A stretch of DNA of 36,087 bases, taken from a virus. The notes below the pieces were generated by a model. The model saw only the letters and a list, made by a program, of their open reading frames with translations. It made no database searches and was not told the origin of the DNA. Each line of letters begins with the position of its first letter. Position 1 is the stretch's first letter. Position numbers and translations under genes: made by a program. The stretch spans positions 1 to 36,087 of IMG/VR virus record IMGVR_UViG_3300026183_000018; one strand, given 5' to 3'. This document shows, piece by piece, positions 1 through 7,438 of the stretch.

Positions 1-591
1 GAAATTAAAAAATATCCTAACTTTGTATGTTCTGTATTGTCTAACTCTTTTATTCGTAAAAGATATCCACACATATTAGAAGACAAGGATATATTGTATG
101 TTGAACATAATATATTAGACTGGTACGAGAACGAAGTAAAGAAACTAGGTAACTTTGACTTTGTACCTGAAAATGATAATAACAATTATAATGTAGTTGT
201 AAAAACACCTAATTATTATGCGTTTAATCACAAGTATCCTGAAATTATGAAAAAATTAGATCATAAGAATACAATGTGGAAAGCATTTAATGGCAGATCA
301 AAAGAATTTACAGATGTTATACAGGCACCTGAAATAGATAGGAAGATGTGTGCTGCTTTTCCTATGGTACCTGTTATTGATTTTGAAAAGAAAGTTATAA
401 TACATTGTAGTAAAAAATTTGCAAATAATACTGAACTATCCAGAATGTTTGAGATGACAAAAGAAAATGTAGATAAGATGATGAATTTTCAATTATTTAA
501 ATACGAAAGTTATTGTAAGACTTGTACTGAATGGGTACAACCTAAAGGTCATTTTCCTATGAGAAAATATGCGAAGTTGTTAAATGACTAA
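1..591 (+). CDS. C-terminal part of a Cys-containing protein, possibly radical-SAM/SPASM-like (5' truncated by window)
   Basis: The reading frame is open from base 1, so the gene begins left of the window; the first in-window start-like codon is an internal TTG at 37 that I do not accept. About 196 residues are visible. The C-terminal third has a single Cys after a short beta-like stretch (VIIHCSKKF) and, some 40 residues later, a CxxC pair (YCKTCTEW). That spacing resembles the end of a SPASM/twitch auxiliary cluster domain of radical SAM enzymes, but the radical SAM CxxxCxxC motif, if any, would lie outside the window. The stop overlaps the start of the carbamoyltransferase by 8 bases, so it is the upstream member of the same operon. 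Function remains tentative; the coding call is firm because the frame is open and co-directional. Confidence 0.6.
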   Translation, partial: EIKKYPNFVCSVLSNSFIRKRYPHILEDKDILYVEHNILDWYENEVKKLGNFDFVPENDNNNYNVVVKTPNYYAFNHKYPEIMKKLDHKNTMWKAFNGRSKEFTDVIQAPEIDRKMCAAFPMVPVIDFEKKVIIHCSKKFANNTELSRMFEMTKENVDKMMNFQLFKYESYCKTCTEWVQPKGHFPMRKYAKLLND

Positions 592-2065
592 AATATTTTC
601 AGTAGCATTAAACTTACACGATCACAATACATATGATGGTGTGTGGCATAATCAAAGAGAAAGACATACTAGATTTAAACATAATTTACCTTATCACGCT
701 GAGGCGTATGCTCATCAATCAGATATATTAAACCCAGCAGATTATCGTTTAAATGAGGAATTTGTAAAAGAATATTTTAAAAAAAGAGATGATGTATTAG
801 CATTTACTTACACTTATGGTGGTATTAGAATGTGTAAAGATATTATACCTAAAGATGTATTTAATTATGTACCAAAAAAACTATGGGATCATTATTATAA
901 AGACAATTTTTATTATATAGACCATCATCAATCTCACGCTACTTACGCCTTTCTTAATTCAGGTTTTAAACAATCTGATATACTAGCAATTGATGGTATA
1001 GGTTCAAAGTATAGATGTGTATTCTTTAATAAAGACCAAAACTTAATAGACTTGTCGGATAAACTACCTATTGGTTGGTTATGGAATCATATGTCTAACT
1101 TGACAGGATTTGGCACATTAGGTGCAAGTAAACTTATGGGCAAAGTAGGATATGGTCAATATAGACAATATTACTATGATGTATTTGAAACAATATTAGA
1201 TGGACCTATTACTGAAAAGAAACAAAAACATTTTAATCATATTGATTTATCTAGTGTAGAAGACTTGGCATTTACATTACAAAAATTTACAATAGACAAG
1301 ATAAAACAATTTGTTTATCCTTTAAAATCTTGTGATAATTTATGTATTGCAGGAGGTGTTGCTTACAACGGATATATGAATGAAGAATTTACTAAACACT
1401 ATAATAATGTATTTGTACCACCAGCAATAGGTGATGAAGGTCAAGCATTAGGAACATATCAACACGCTGACTATGTATTGAATAACAATATACATATAAC
1501 AGAAACATTTGCTGGTAAAGAATATGATTATACAGGAGATGAAAGAGTTAACTACAAAGAAGTATCACAAGCAATTGCCGATGGCAAGACAGTAGGTTGG
1601 TTTCAAGGTAAATCAGAAAGTGGTAATCGTGCATTAGGTAATAGAAGTATATTAGCAGACCCTCGTAATTCTGATATAAAAGATATTATTAATCATACTA
1701 TAAAAATGAGAGAAGACTTTAGACCATTTGCACCTGTTGTATTAGAAGAACACTATAAAGAATACTTTGATACAAATAGTCATAGTCCTTATATGAGTAG
1801 AATATGTAAAGTTAAATCTGATAAGGTACCTGGCATAACGCATATAGATAATACAGCAAGAATACAAACTGTCAATCAAAAACAAAATGGTAAGTTATAT
1901 AATTTAATTAATGAGTTTTATAAGATTACAGGTATACCTATGTTATTAAATACAAGTTTTAATTCTCAGGAACCTATTGTAGAAACACCTGAACAAGCAA
2001 TAAGAACATTTAAAAAAACAGCATTAGATATATTAGTCATTAACGATTGGATAATTAGAAAATGA
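584..2065 (+). CDS. Carbamoyltransferase, NodU/CmcH/TobZ family
   Basis: This family transfers a carbamoyl group from carbamoyl phosphate, through carbamoyl-adenylate, to a hydroxyl on a sugar, antibiotic or, in some viral members, a modified base. Visible signatures are the metal-binding stretch DHHQSHA near residues 113-119 in the N-terminal Kae1-like half, AIDGIG near 135-140, the glycine-rich LCIAGGVAYNG near 253-263, PPAIGDEGQALG near 279-290, and the C-terminal-domain hallmark GNRALGNRSILADPR near 347-361, followed by REDFRPFAP and LLNTSFN. At 493 residues it is somewhat shorter than many family members (about 550-600), but both halves and the key motifs are present, so it looks functional. 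It overlaps the preceding gene by 8 bases and the next by 4, implying coupled translation. The acceptor is unknown; neighbouring glycosyltransferases favour a glycan or glycosylated base. Confidence 0.92.
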   Translation: MTKIFSVALNLHDHNTYDGVWHNQRERHTRFKHNLPYHAEAYAHQSDILNPADYRLNEEFVKEYFKKRDDVLAFTYTYGGIRMCKDIIPKDVFNYVPKKLWDHYYKDNFYYIDHHQSHATYAFLNSGFKQSDILAIDGIGSKYRCVFFNKDQNLIDLSDKLPIGWLWNHMSNLTGFGTLGASKLMGKVGYGQYRQYYYDVFETILDGPITEKKQKHFNHIDLSSVEDLAFTLQKFTIDKIKQFVYPLKSCDNLCIAGGVAYNGYMNEEFTKHYNNVFVPPAIGDEGQALGTYQHADYVLNNNIHITETFAGKEYDYTGDERVNYKEVSQAIADGKTVGWFQGKSESGNRALGNRSILADPRNSDIKDIINHTIKMREDFRPFAPVVLEEHYKEYFDTNSHSPYMSRICKVKSDKVPGITHIDNTARIQTVNQKQNGKLYNLINEFYKITGIPMLLNTSFNSQEPIVETPEQAIRTFKKTALDILVINDWIIRK

Positions 2066-2745
2066 ATTACTTTGATACATTAGAAAAGAAAAGAAATCAC
2101 GTTAAAACTTATAGTGAAAAAATACCTCCTAAAAAGTTAATAGAACAGGCATTATGGAAAGCGTGGAAAACATCTCCTTCAAAAAATAATGCAATGGCAT
2201 ATGAGGTACTTGTATGGGGTCCAGATAAAGAATTAGAAAAGGCAGCTATTCATAGTTTAGTTGTAAAAAATCACAAACACGCTGAAGATAGGGCTGTTGA
2301 AAAAAAGTTAATGAATAAAACTCAAGAAGGTGTTCCTAATCCATATTATGAACATATAAAATTAAATCCATATTTAATTACAATACATAGTAGAATAGCA
2401 TACCCGAATCGTTTTTATAAAGAACAAGTTGAACAAGGACATTTTTACGACCAATCACATAATCCTGAAGATATAATAGATTCAGTAGCAGTTGAAGTAG
2501 GTTTGTTTGTAGGTAATTTAGGATATTATTTACTAGAAGAAGGATTAGATATATCTTACAACTCTTGTTTTAAAAGAGAAGTTAAAGATTGGCATAATGT
2601 AGGATTACATATGGTTGAACAAAGACCTATAACAATGTTAAGTTGTGGTTATGCTGAAAGATATAGAAGACAAGATTTGATAGATAGAAAAAAAGAAAGT
2701 TGGGATTTAAAACCAGAAATAAATGAGATAGTAAAATGGATATAA
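2062..2745 (+). CDS. Nitroreductase-like flavoprotein (copy 1)
   Basis: A 227-residue protein with the layout of the FMN-dependent nitroreductase fold. The early motif TSPSKNNAMAYEVLV (about 37-51) corresponds to the family's APS-x-x-N-x-QPW-x-F flavin-binding segment, and the later VEVGLFVGNLGYYLLEEGLDISYNS-type region (about 144-168) corresponds to the helix in which nitroreductases show an aliphatic, Ala/Gly-rich run before a Gly-Leu turn. Members reduce nitro compounds, quinones, flavins or enone-type substrates with NAD(P)H. The start ATG overlaps the carbamoyltransferase stop (ATGA-type overlap), and the C-terminus overlaps the methyltransferase start by 10 bases. A second, longer relative lies at 4976-5878. 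The substrate cannot be read from sequence, and the family call rests on motif resemblance only. Confidence 0.65.
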   Translation: MNYFDTLEKKRNHVKTYSEKIPPKKLIEQALWKAWKTSPSKNNAMAYEVLVWGPDKELEKAAIHSLVVKNHKHAEDRAVEKKLMNKTQEGVPNPYYEHIKLNPYLITIHSRIAYPNRFYKEQVEQGHFYDQSHNPEDIIDSVAVEVGLFVGNLGYYLLEEGLDISYNSCFKREVKDWHNVGLHMVEQRPITMLSCGYAERYRRQDLIDRKKESWDLKPEINEIVKWI

Positions 2746-3407
2746 AATTATTACAAACGATATTGGATAACTTAATCTCTCCTTCAATGAGGGATGCTGT
2801 TAATAATCCTAGTGATGAAAGAGGAACTAATAGAGTTTCGGAAGAACAAGATTTATTAGATTCATTTAGTCCTATGCAATTTAAATCTAAACTTAAATTA
2901 GTAGAACACATAGATAAATTAAATATTCTAACAAAAGATTCTGAAATAGTAATATTTGGTTGTTGGTATGGTAGTATTTTAATACCAGCATTTTATAATA
3001 AAGTTAAAAAGATTACTGCTATTGATATGGACCCTAAAGTTATTAGTATTGCAAAATATAAATTGTTTAAAGATTTAGATGTTGATTTTATAACTGGTGA
3101 TGTATTTGAAAAGTATAGAGACCAGTACACAAGTTGCGATTTGTTTATCAATACTTCTTGCGAACATATGAAATCTATGAAACAATGGGGACCAGCACCA
3201 ACTTATAAAAATCCTTGGTGGGATAGAGTATCACCAGCTTATTTCGCCTTTCAATCTAATAATATGTATGATATAGAAGGACATATCAATTGTGTATCAT
3301 CAATAGAGGAATTTAAATATCAAATGCCAGATAAAGCAGAAATATTAGTTGAAGATAAAATTGTTGATGATAGAGGAACTAGATTTATGTTAATAGGTAA
3401 ATTATGA
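2736..3407 (+). CDS. SAM-dependent methyltransferase-like protein (class I Rossmann fold)
   Basis: A 223-residue protein whose central part reads as a class I methyltransferase: motif I is VIFGCWYGS (about 72-80) after a beta strand, then the acidic end of strand 2 is ITAIDMDP (about 93-100), the usual SAM ribose contact, followed by VDFITGDVFE (motif III region) and CDLFINTSCEH at the motif IV position. Motif I has Cys and Trp inside the glycine loop, which is unusual, so cofactor use should not be assumed. No target-recognition domain of a DNA methylase is seen, so a small-molecule or sugar substrate is more likely. It overlaps genes on both sides (10 and 4 bases), placing it in the same transcription unit as the carbamoyltransferase and glycosyltransferases. 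Confidence 0.68.
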   Translation: MDIKLLQTILDNLISPSMRDAVNNPSDERGTNRVSEEQDLLDSFSPMQFKSKLKLVEHIDKLNILTKDSEIVIFGCWYGSILIPAFYNKVKKITAIDMDPKVISIAKYKLFKDLDVDFITGDVFEKYRDQYTSCDLFINTSCEHMKSMKQWGPAPTYKNPWWDRVSPAYFAFQSNNMYDIEGHINCVSSIEEFKYQMPDKAEILVEDKIVDDRGTRFMLIGKL

Positions 3408-4246
3408 AAGTAATTTATAGCGTTTATGTTGATGTGCCGTCTAAAGAACATTATGGTCAATCTAAACAAAGAAATGATACAACAGAAAAGGCAAATATAA
3501 CGGTTAATGCTTTTAAAAAACATTATACAAAATTAGTTGAATCTAAACGCAAATATGCAAATGATATAGGTGCAACTTTTATGATGTTTGGATACGATCT
3601 TCGTTATCAAAGTTTTGAACAGAAATTACTTAAAGTTTGTCCAGACCTAACAGGATATGAAGTTGTAAATTTTTATAAGATACATTTACTTGAAGAGCTA
3701 TCAAAAGACTATAACGAAATATTATATTTAGATTTTGACGCAGTACCTTTGACTAACGAATCTTTTTTTGATCGTTGGGATTTAACAAAAGGCATATGTG
3801 TTTATAATAACAATGCTCAAATTGTAAAAGATAAAGAAGTAAAACATAGTATTAGAAGTCCATCAGCAAAGTATTTTAATTGTCAAGCAATGTTAATAGA
3901 TAAAGGACTAGGTGCTAAAAATGATGTTATTAATACTGGTATCATAGGTGCTTGTAGAGATGATATACTTAAATTAGATTTCTTTGGTGGGTTTAAAGAT
4001 ACAATAGATTTGATGACAAGATTAAGAAGTGATACAAGTTTATATCCTCAAAACATTGTTGATATGTTTAGATATGATAATGAAACAATTTTTTCATACA
4101 AGAGAGAGATTAATCAAGTTAATATACAATGGTTAGATGACAAGTGGCACTATTTTTTAGATACTCAAAACTTTATACCAAAAGAAATAAAGATAGTACA
4201 TTGTGTTTGTAAAGACTTTGATTTAGTTTGGAGAAGATATGCTTAA
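3404..4246 (+). CDS. Putative glycosyltransferase (DxD type), first of three
   Basis: A 280-residue protein with the features of a GT-A glycosyltransferase. The strand-acid motif EILYLDFDAVPLT (about 105-117) contains the D-F-D that in this fold holds the divalent metal and nucleotide sugar. Upstream lies a helix with KIHLLEEL, typical of families that first bind the donor and then place the DxD. C-terminal WLDDKWHYF and KIVHCVCKD resemble the late His-containing segment (IVHFTG-like) of GT8-type enzymes that also contacts the metal. Donor and acceptor are unknown. The ATG overlaps the methyltransferase stop (ATGA) and the end overlaps the next glycosyltransferase by 8 bases. The assignment rests on motif pattern and on having two neighbours of the same style. 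Confidence 0.6.
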   Translation: MKVIYSVYVDVPSKEHYGQSKQRNDTTEKANITVNAFKKHYTKLVESKRKYANDIGATFMMFGYDLRYQSFEQKLLKVCPDLTGYEVVNFYKIHLLEELSKDYNEILYLDFDAVPLTNESFFDRWDLTKGICVYNNNAQIVKDKEVKHSIRSPSAKYFNCQAMLIDKGLGAKNDVINTGIIGACRDDILKLDFFGGFKDTIDLMTRLRSDTSLYPQNIVDMFRYDNETIFSYKREINQVNIQWLDDKWHYFLDTQNFIPKEIKIVHCVCKDFDLVWRRYA

Positions 4247-4976
4247 GATATGTACCGTATATCATAAAGGTTTTTATACACCAGATTATGTATCAAAGTT
4301 ATATAGAAGTTTAAAAAGAAACTCATCTATACCTTTTGAGTTTGTTTGTATAAGTGATACAGATGTTGAGGCAGATGTTGTATTGCCTTATAATCACTAC
4401 GACAAGATTAAAAAACATTGGCATAAATTAAAATATTTTAGTCCTAATTTTGCTTATCAAAAACCTGGAGATGACATTATAGTTATGGATATTGACCAGG
4501 TGATTACGGGCAATGTAGATGACCTTTTAGGTCATCCTGTACAAGATAATGAATTAGTAACTTATGGAATATGGTGGGAATCAAAGTTAAAAACAAATGG
4601 TGGTTTTTATAAGTTTAAATCTGGTAGTTTAAAGTATATATGGGACGACTTTGCTAAAAATCCTGACTATTGGCAATTACATTATTATAATATAGGTGAT
4701 GTACATAATAAATATTACGGAGAACAAAACTATGTTAATTGGAAGATACAGGAATATAAATCTAAATTAAGTAAAACTCCTGAAGAATGGATAGGTAAGT
4801 TTTCAACAGATTATACAGAAAATCTACAATTAAATAAAATGTATTGTAATAAATTTAAAACAGAATATATGATAATGGATAGTGTAAATAAAAATATTAA
4901 AGTTGTTCATTTTACAGGTCCAGGTAAGACTATACACGAACATAATCAATCTTTTATAAAGGAGTATTGGAAGTAA
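4239..4976 (+). CDS. Putative glycosyltransferase (DxD type, GT8-like), second of three
   Basis: A 245-residue protein and the clearest glycosyltransferase of the trio. The N-terminus (MLKICTVYHKGF) is a first beta strand of a GT-A fold, SSIPFEFVCISDTD (about 29-42) is the second strand region, and DIIVMDIDQVITGNVDDLL (about 79-97) carries the D-I-D metal/nucleotide-sugar motif followed by the GNVDDLL segment typical of GT8-like enzymes. The C-terminal IKVVHFTGPGKTIHEH has the HFTG-P-K pattern in which His and Lys contact the donor phosphate. It overlaps its left neighbour by 8 bases and shares one base with the ATG of the following gene. Likely cytoplasmic, since no membrane segment is seen. 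Donor and acceptor are unknown. Confidence 0.75.
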   Translation: MLKICTVYHKGFYTPDYVSKLYRSLKRNSSIPFEFVCISDTDVEADVVLPYNHYDKIKKHWHKLKYFSPNFAYQKPGDDIIVMDIDQVITGNVDDLLGHPVQDNELVTYGIWWESKLKTNGGFYKFKSGSLKYIWDDFAKNPDYWQLHYYNIGDVHNKYYGEQNYVNWKIQEYKSKLSKTPEEWIGKFSTDYTENLQLNKMYCNKFKTEYMIMDSVNKNIKVVHFTGPGKTIHEHNQSFIKEYWK

Positions 4977-5878
4977 TGAAAGACAAATGGAGTAATGCTT
5001 GGAAAGATATTGTATCTTTAGGTGAAAATACCGAAATGGGTATTAAAAATATGTTTTATGATTGGAGCGATGAAATGGATGTTATTCGCAAACTTCAAAA
5101 ATGTCAAAGAGTTTGGGATCATTCTAAAAGAGTACACGAAGAAGTTATAGATTATCTTTTATGGACTGCCCAAAATGCACCTTCAAAACAACACGAAGGA
5201 TATTATGATATATACTGGACTGCTGATAGAAAAGTATTAGACGAGTTATCAAAATATACTTGGGGATGTACTCATATTCGTAAACCACCTTCTACTTGGC
5301 AAAACTCACAAATGAATGCTAATCTTTATATTTTATTTGTGGCAAAAGAACCAGATACAAAATTAAATTGCAATGCAGATGGAACCTTAAAAGAAAATTA
5401 TACAGCTGCTCGTTGGGAAAATGCTTATGTAAGTATTGGCATAGCCCTTGGTTTAACTATGAGAGCGGCTGCAAAAATAGGACTTGCTACTGGTTGCAAT
5501 AAAAGTCATAATGATATGAACGGTGATGATTTTTGGGAAAAGAAATTAGGTATATTAGATGAAGTTATTAAAGGTGAAAAGAAAATAACATACGGTATTG
5601 GCATTGGATTTCCTAAAGAAGGAGTTGAACGCTATGAATCAGATCAAACAGAATTAGCAATCGGCGCTGGCAATGGTAGTAATTTAACAACTGAAAATTT
5701 AGATAAACATCCTAGAACAGGTAAACCTTTTAGAAAAATTAAGATAGTTGATATTACAAAACACGCAGGCGAAAAGGTGCAATGTCCTAATGGTGATTGG
5801 CACGATATACCAGAGAAAGCAGATATTAAAATTAATACTATAAGAAAAAGAAATATAGAAATTAAAGAAATAAAATGA
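4976..5878 (+). CDS. Nitroreductase-like flavoprotein (copy 2)
   Basis: A 300-residue protein related in layout to the nitroreductase-like gene at 2062-2745 but longer at both ends. QNAPSKQHEGYYDIYW (about 66-81) matches the flavin-binding APS-K-x segment, and the helix VSIGIALGLTMRAAAKIGLATGC (roughly residues 153-175) matches the Ala-rich helix of the family. I chose the ATG at 4976 rather than a TTG at 4967: an AAAGGAG ribosome-binding sequence at 4958-4964 lies 11 bases before the ATG but only 2 bases before the TTG. The ATG shares one base with the upstream TAA. The C-terminal 60 residues, rich in Lys, lie beyond the usual fold and contain CPNGDWHDIP of unknown role. Two divergent nitroreductase-like proteins in one operon suggest two different reduction steps or a heterodimer; both are inference. 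Confidence 0.65.
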   Translation: MKDKWSNAWKDIVSLGENTEMGIKNMFYDWSDEMDVIRKLQKCQRVWDHSKRVHEEVIDYLLWTAQNAPSKQHEGYYDIYWTADRKVLDELSKYTWGCTHIRKPPSTWQNSQMNANLYILFVAKEPDTKLNCNADGTLKENYTAARWENAYVSIGIALGLTMRAAAKIGLATGCNKSHNDMNGDDFWEKKLGILDEVIKGEKKITYGIGIGFPKEGVERYESDQTELAIGAGNGSNLTTENLDKHPRTGKPFRKIKIVDITKHAGEKVQCPNGDWHDIPEKADIKINTIRKRNIEIKEIK

Positions 5879-6441
5879 GAATAATATGTTGTAAATTTGG
5901 TAACAAGTTTACTGATTGGCACATTAAAAATTTGAAACATATGATAGACACTTATTCAGGTCTAAAGTATGATAGTTTTGAAATAATAGATACTGATTTA
6001 TATGGCAATTGGTATAATAAATTTCAAATGTATGATAAGTTTAGAGATGGAGAAAACTTATACTTTGATTTAGATGTGATTATCTATGATAAATTACCTA
6101 ACTTAATTAGAAAAGATTTTACATTATTAGATGATACTTGGTGGAGAGAACCTGCTCATACACCATTAAACTCTTCCGTTGTATCGTGGACAGGAGATGT
6201 ATCTCACATATGGAAAAAGTTTAAATCAAATGACAAAGAATACCTAAAGAAATATTATAAAGGTAGTGATGAATTTTACTATAAGGAAATAGATTATAAA
6301 ACTTACGATAAAGTTTGTCCTAAATTTAATGCAGAATCATCAGATAAAAATTATAGTATGTGTACACTAGGTCAATTACATCACATAATGGAAGAAGGTT
6401 GGACTGGTTGGTGGACGCCTTATTTTATACCTTATAAATAG
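5875..6441 (+). CDS. Putative glycosyltransferase (DxD type), third of three
   Basis: A 188-residue protein beginning MRIICCKFGNKF with a predicted beta strand, followed by a helix and FEIIDTDLYGNWYNKF. The metal-binding-like ENLYFDLDVIIYDKL (about 60-74) has D-L-D in the same strand context as the DFD and DID of the two genes upstream. The C-terminal SMCTLGQLHHIMEEGWTGWWTPYF region is aromatic-rich, as in acceptor-binding parts of sugar transferases. It is short for a glycosyltransferase (most are 240 residues or more), so it may be a minimal or degenerate catalytic domain. The start overlaps the previous stop by 4 bases. The last codons (tyrosine, lysine, stop) overlap an exact TATAAATA octamer at 6433-6440. 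Confidence 0.52.
   Translation: MRIICCKFGNKFTDWHIKNLKHMIDTYSGLKYDSFEIIDTDLYGNWYNKFQMYDKFRDGENLYFDLDVIIYDKLPNLIRKDFTLLDDTWWREPAHTPLNSSVVSWTGDVSHIWKKFKSNDKEYLKKYYKGSDEFYYKEIDYKTYDKVCPKFNAESSDKNYSMCTLGQLHHIMEEGWTGWWTPYFIPYK
6433..6440 (+). promoter_or_regulatory. TATAAATA late-promoter octamer overlapping a gene end
   Basis: This is an exact match to the T4-type late promoter octamer, overlapping the last codons of the third glycosyltransferase gene. With the T4 geometry (octamer at about -13 to -6) transcription would begin at about 6446, the A of the next ATG. Because TAT-AAA-TAG is also a natural Tyr-Lys-stop ending, chance cannot be excluded. Confidence 0.4.
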
Positions 6442-6445
6442 ATAT

Positions 6446-6784
6446 ATGTCATACATAGCAAAATGGATAGTAAAAAATACTAAAAAAGATAATAATTTTA
6501 ATACCATATCACATTTTTTTGATGAAGTAGAAAATGATGAGTCAATAATGGAACAACATATTTTTCTTAGCCACAAATATGCAATGGATAAAGGTGGATA
6601 TATAGCATTTGATAAAAAATCAATTTTATATTGGATGGAGTTTAAAGATGAAGATACTTATAAAGAATATATTAATGAATTTAAAAAGTTACCTGCTATA
6701 GATATTGATTTAGAATACACTAAAGTTTCTGAAATAGATTTTACAAAATATTTGAGCAAACTTGGAGATAGAAAAGTATTATAA
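6446..6784 (+). CDS. Hypothetical protein, 112 residues
   Basis: I do not recognise this protein. It is 112 residues, charged and aromatic, with no membrane segment or signal peptide. Stretches such as HIFLSHKYAMDKGGYIAFD and KSILYWMEFKDEDTYKEYINEFKK suggest an alternating beta-helix-beta small domain. No Shine-Dalgarno sequence precedes the ATG; instead an exact TATAAATA lies 5 bases upstream, so it may be translated from a leaderless message or coupled to the gene that ends at 6441. It sits between a glycosyltransferase and a 2OG oxygenase-like gene. The coding call relies on the open frame, codon use like its neighbours and tight spacing. Confidence 0.7.
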   Translation: MSYIAKWIVKNTKKDNNFNTISHFFDEVENDESIMEQHIFLSHKYAMDKGGYIAFDKKSILYWMEFKDEDTYKEYINEFKKLPAIDIDLEYTKVSEIDFTKYLSKLGDRKVL

Positions 6785-6793
6785 GTTAAAATT

Positions 6794-7438
6794 ATGAATG
6801 ATGATGATAAGGCGTTATTGCGTCTAAACACAATGTCTGATTGGATAGAATTTCCAAGTTTTAAAAAAGATAAATTGTTAGAAGAATTAAAACCTTTTGA
6901 GAAAGATTGGAAAAGATATAATTATAATACAAAGAAACCAAACAATCGCTGGGGATTAAGTGTAACTAGTATTGATGGTGGTCTTCACGGCATCCCTGAT
7001 TTATCAAGTTTAAGAGATTGGGAATCACAAACTGGTCAATTAATACACAACCACGAAATAAATGTTCCAACAGATGTTTGGAAACAATGTCCAACACTAC
7101 AAACAATTTTAGAACCTTGGAAGAAATGGTTAGGTCGTTGTCATTTTTTAAGAATGGATAGAGGTAGTTATTTTCCAGAACACTTTGATATTAATAAAGA
7201 AGATTATAGTTATGATGAAGTTAGATTTATAGGATTTGTTAAATGTAATGAATATGACTTTAAATGGATTTATGATGATAAAGTTATAAAAGGAAATAGT
7301 GGTTCTCTTTGGTATTTTAATGGCAATAAAAGACATAGTGTTTTTTCATTTTCAGATGGAATAGTTTTATTAGTTATGTGTTTAAAATTTGATAAAGAGT
7401 TGTTTCAAAAAATGTTGGAATATGGCAGGGTAAAATAA
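6794..7438 (+). CDS. 2OG-Fe(II) oxygenase-like, aspartyl/asparaginyl beta-hydroxylase type
   Basis: A 214-residue protein with a plausible facial triad for non-heme iron. The motif FPEHFD (His130, Asp132) is the H-x-D pair, in a context (RMDRGSYFPEHFDINKE) typical of aspartyl-hydroxylase-like double-stranded beta helices. The third ligand is probably His181 in GNKRHSVFSFSD, followed by a hydrophobic strand. Such enzymes use 2-oxoglutarate and O2 to hydroxylate proteins or small molecules. The start at 6794 has no strong ribosome-binding sequence, and an internal Met at residue 14 is an alternative. The gene ends on the base that begins the TctA-like permease ATG, so the two are translationally coupled. 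The substrate is unknown; a second relative lies at 8703-9188. Confidence 0.7.
   Translation: MNDDDKALLRLNTMSDWIEFPSFKKDKLLEELKPFEKDWKRYNYNTKKPNNRWGLSVTSIDGGLHGIPDLSSLRDWESQTGQLIHNHEINVPTDVWKQCPTLQTILEPWKKWLGRCHFLRMDRGSYFPEHFDINKEDYSYDEVRFIGFVKCNEYDFKWIYDDKVIKGNSGSLWYFNGNKRHSVFSFSDGIVLLVMCLKFDKELFQKMLEYGRVK

Noticed and set aside
37-591. A gene starting at the TTG at 37
   Set aside because: The frame is open to base 1 without a stop, so the TTG is more likely internal and the gene is cut by the window edge.
4967-4975. TTG start for the second nitroreductase-like gene
   Set aside because: AAAGGAG lies only 2 bases from the TTG but 11 from the ATG at 4976, which also overlaps the upstream stop in the usual way.
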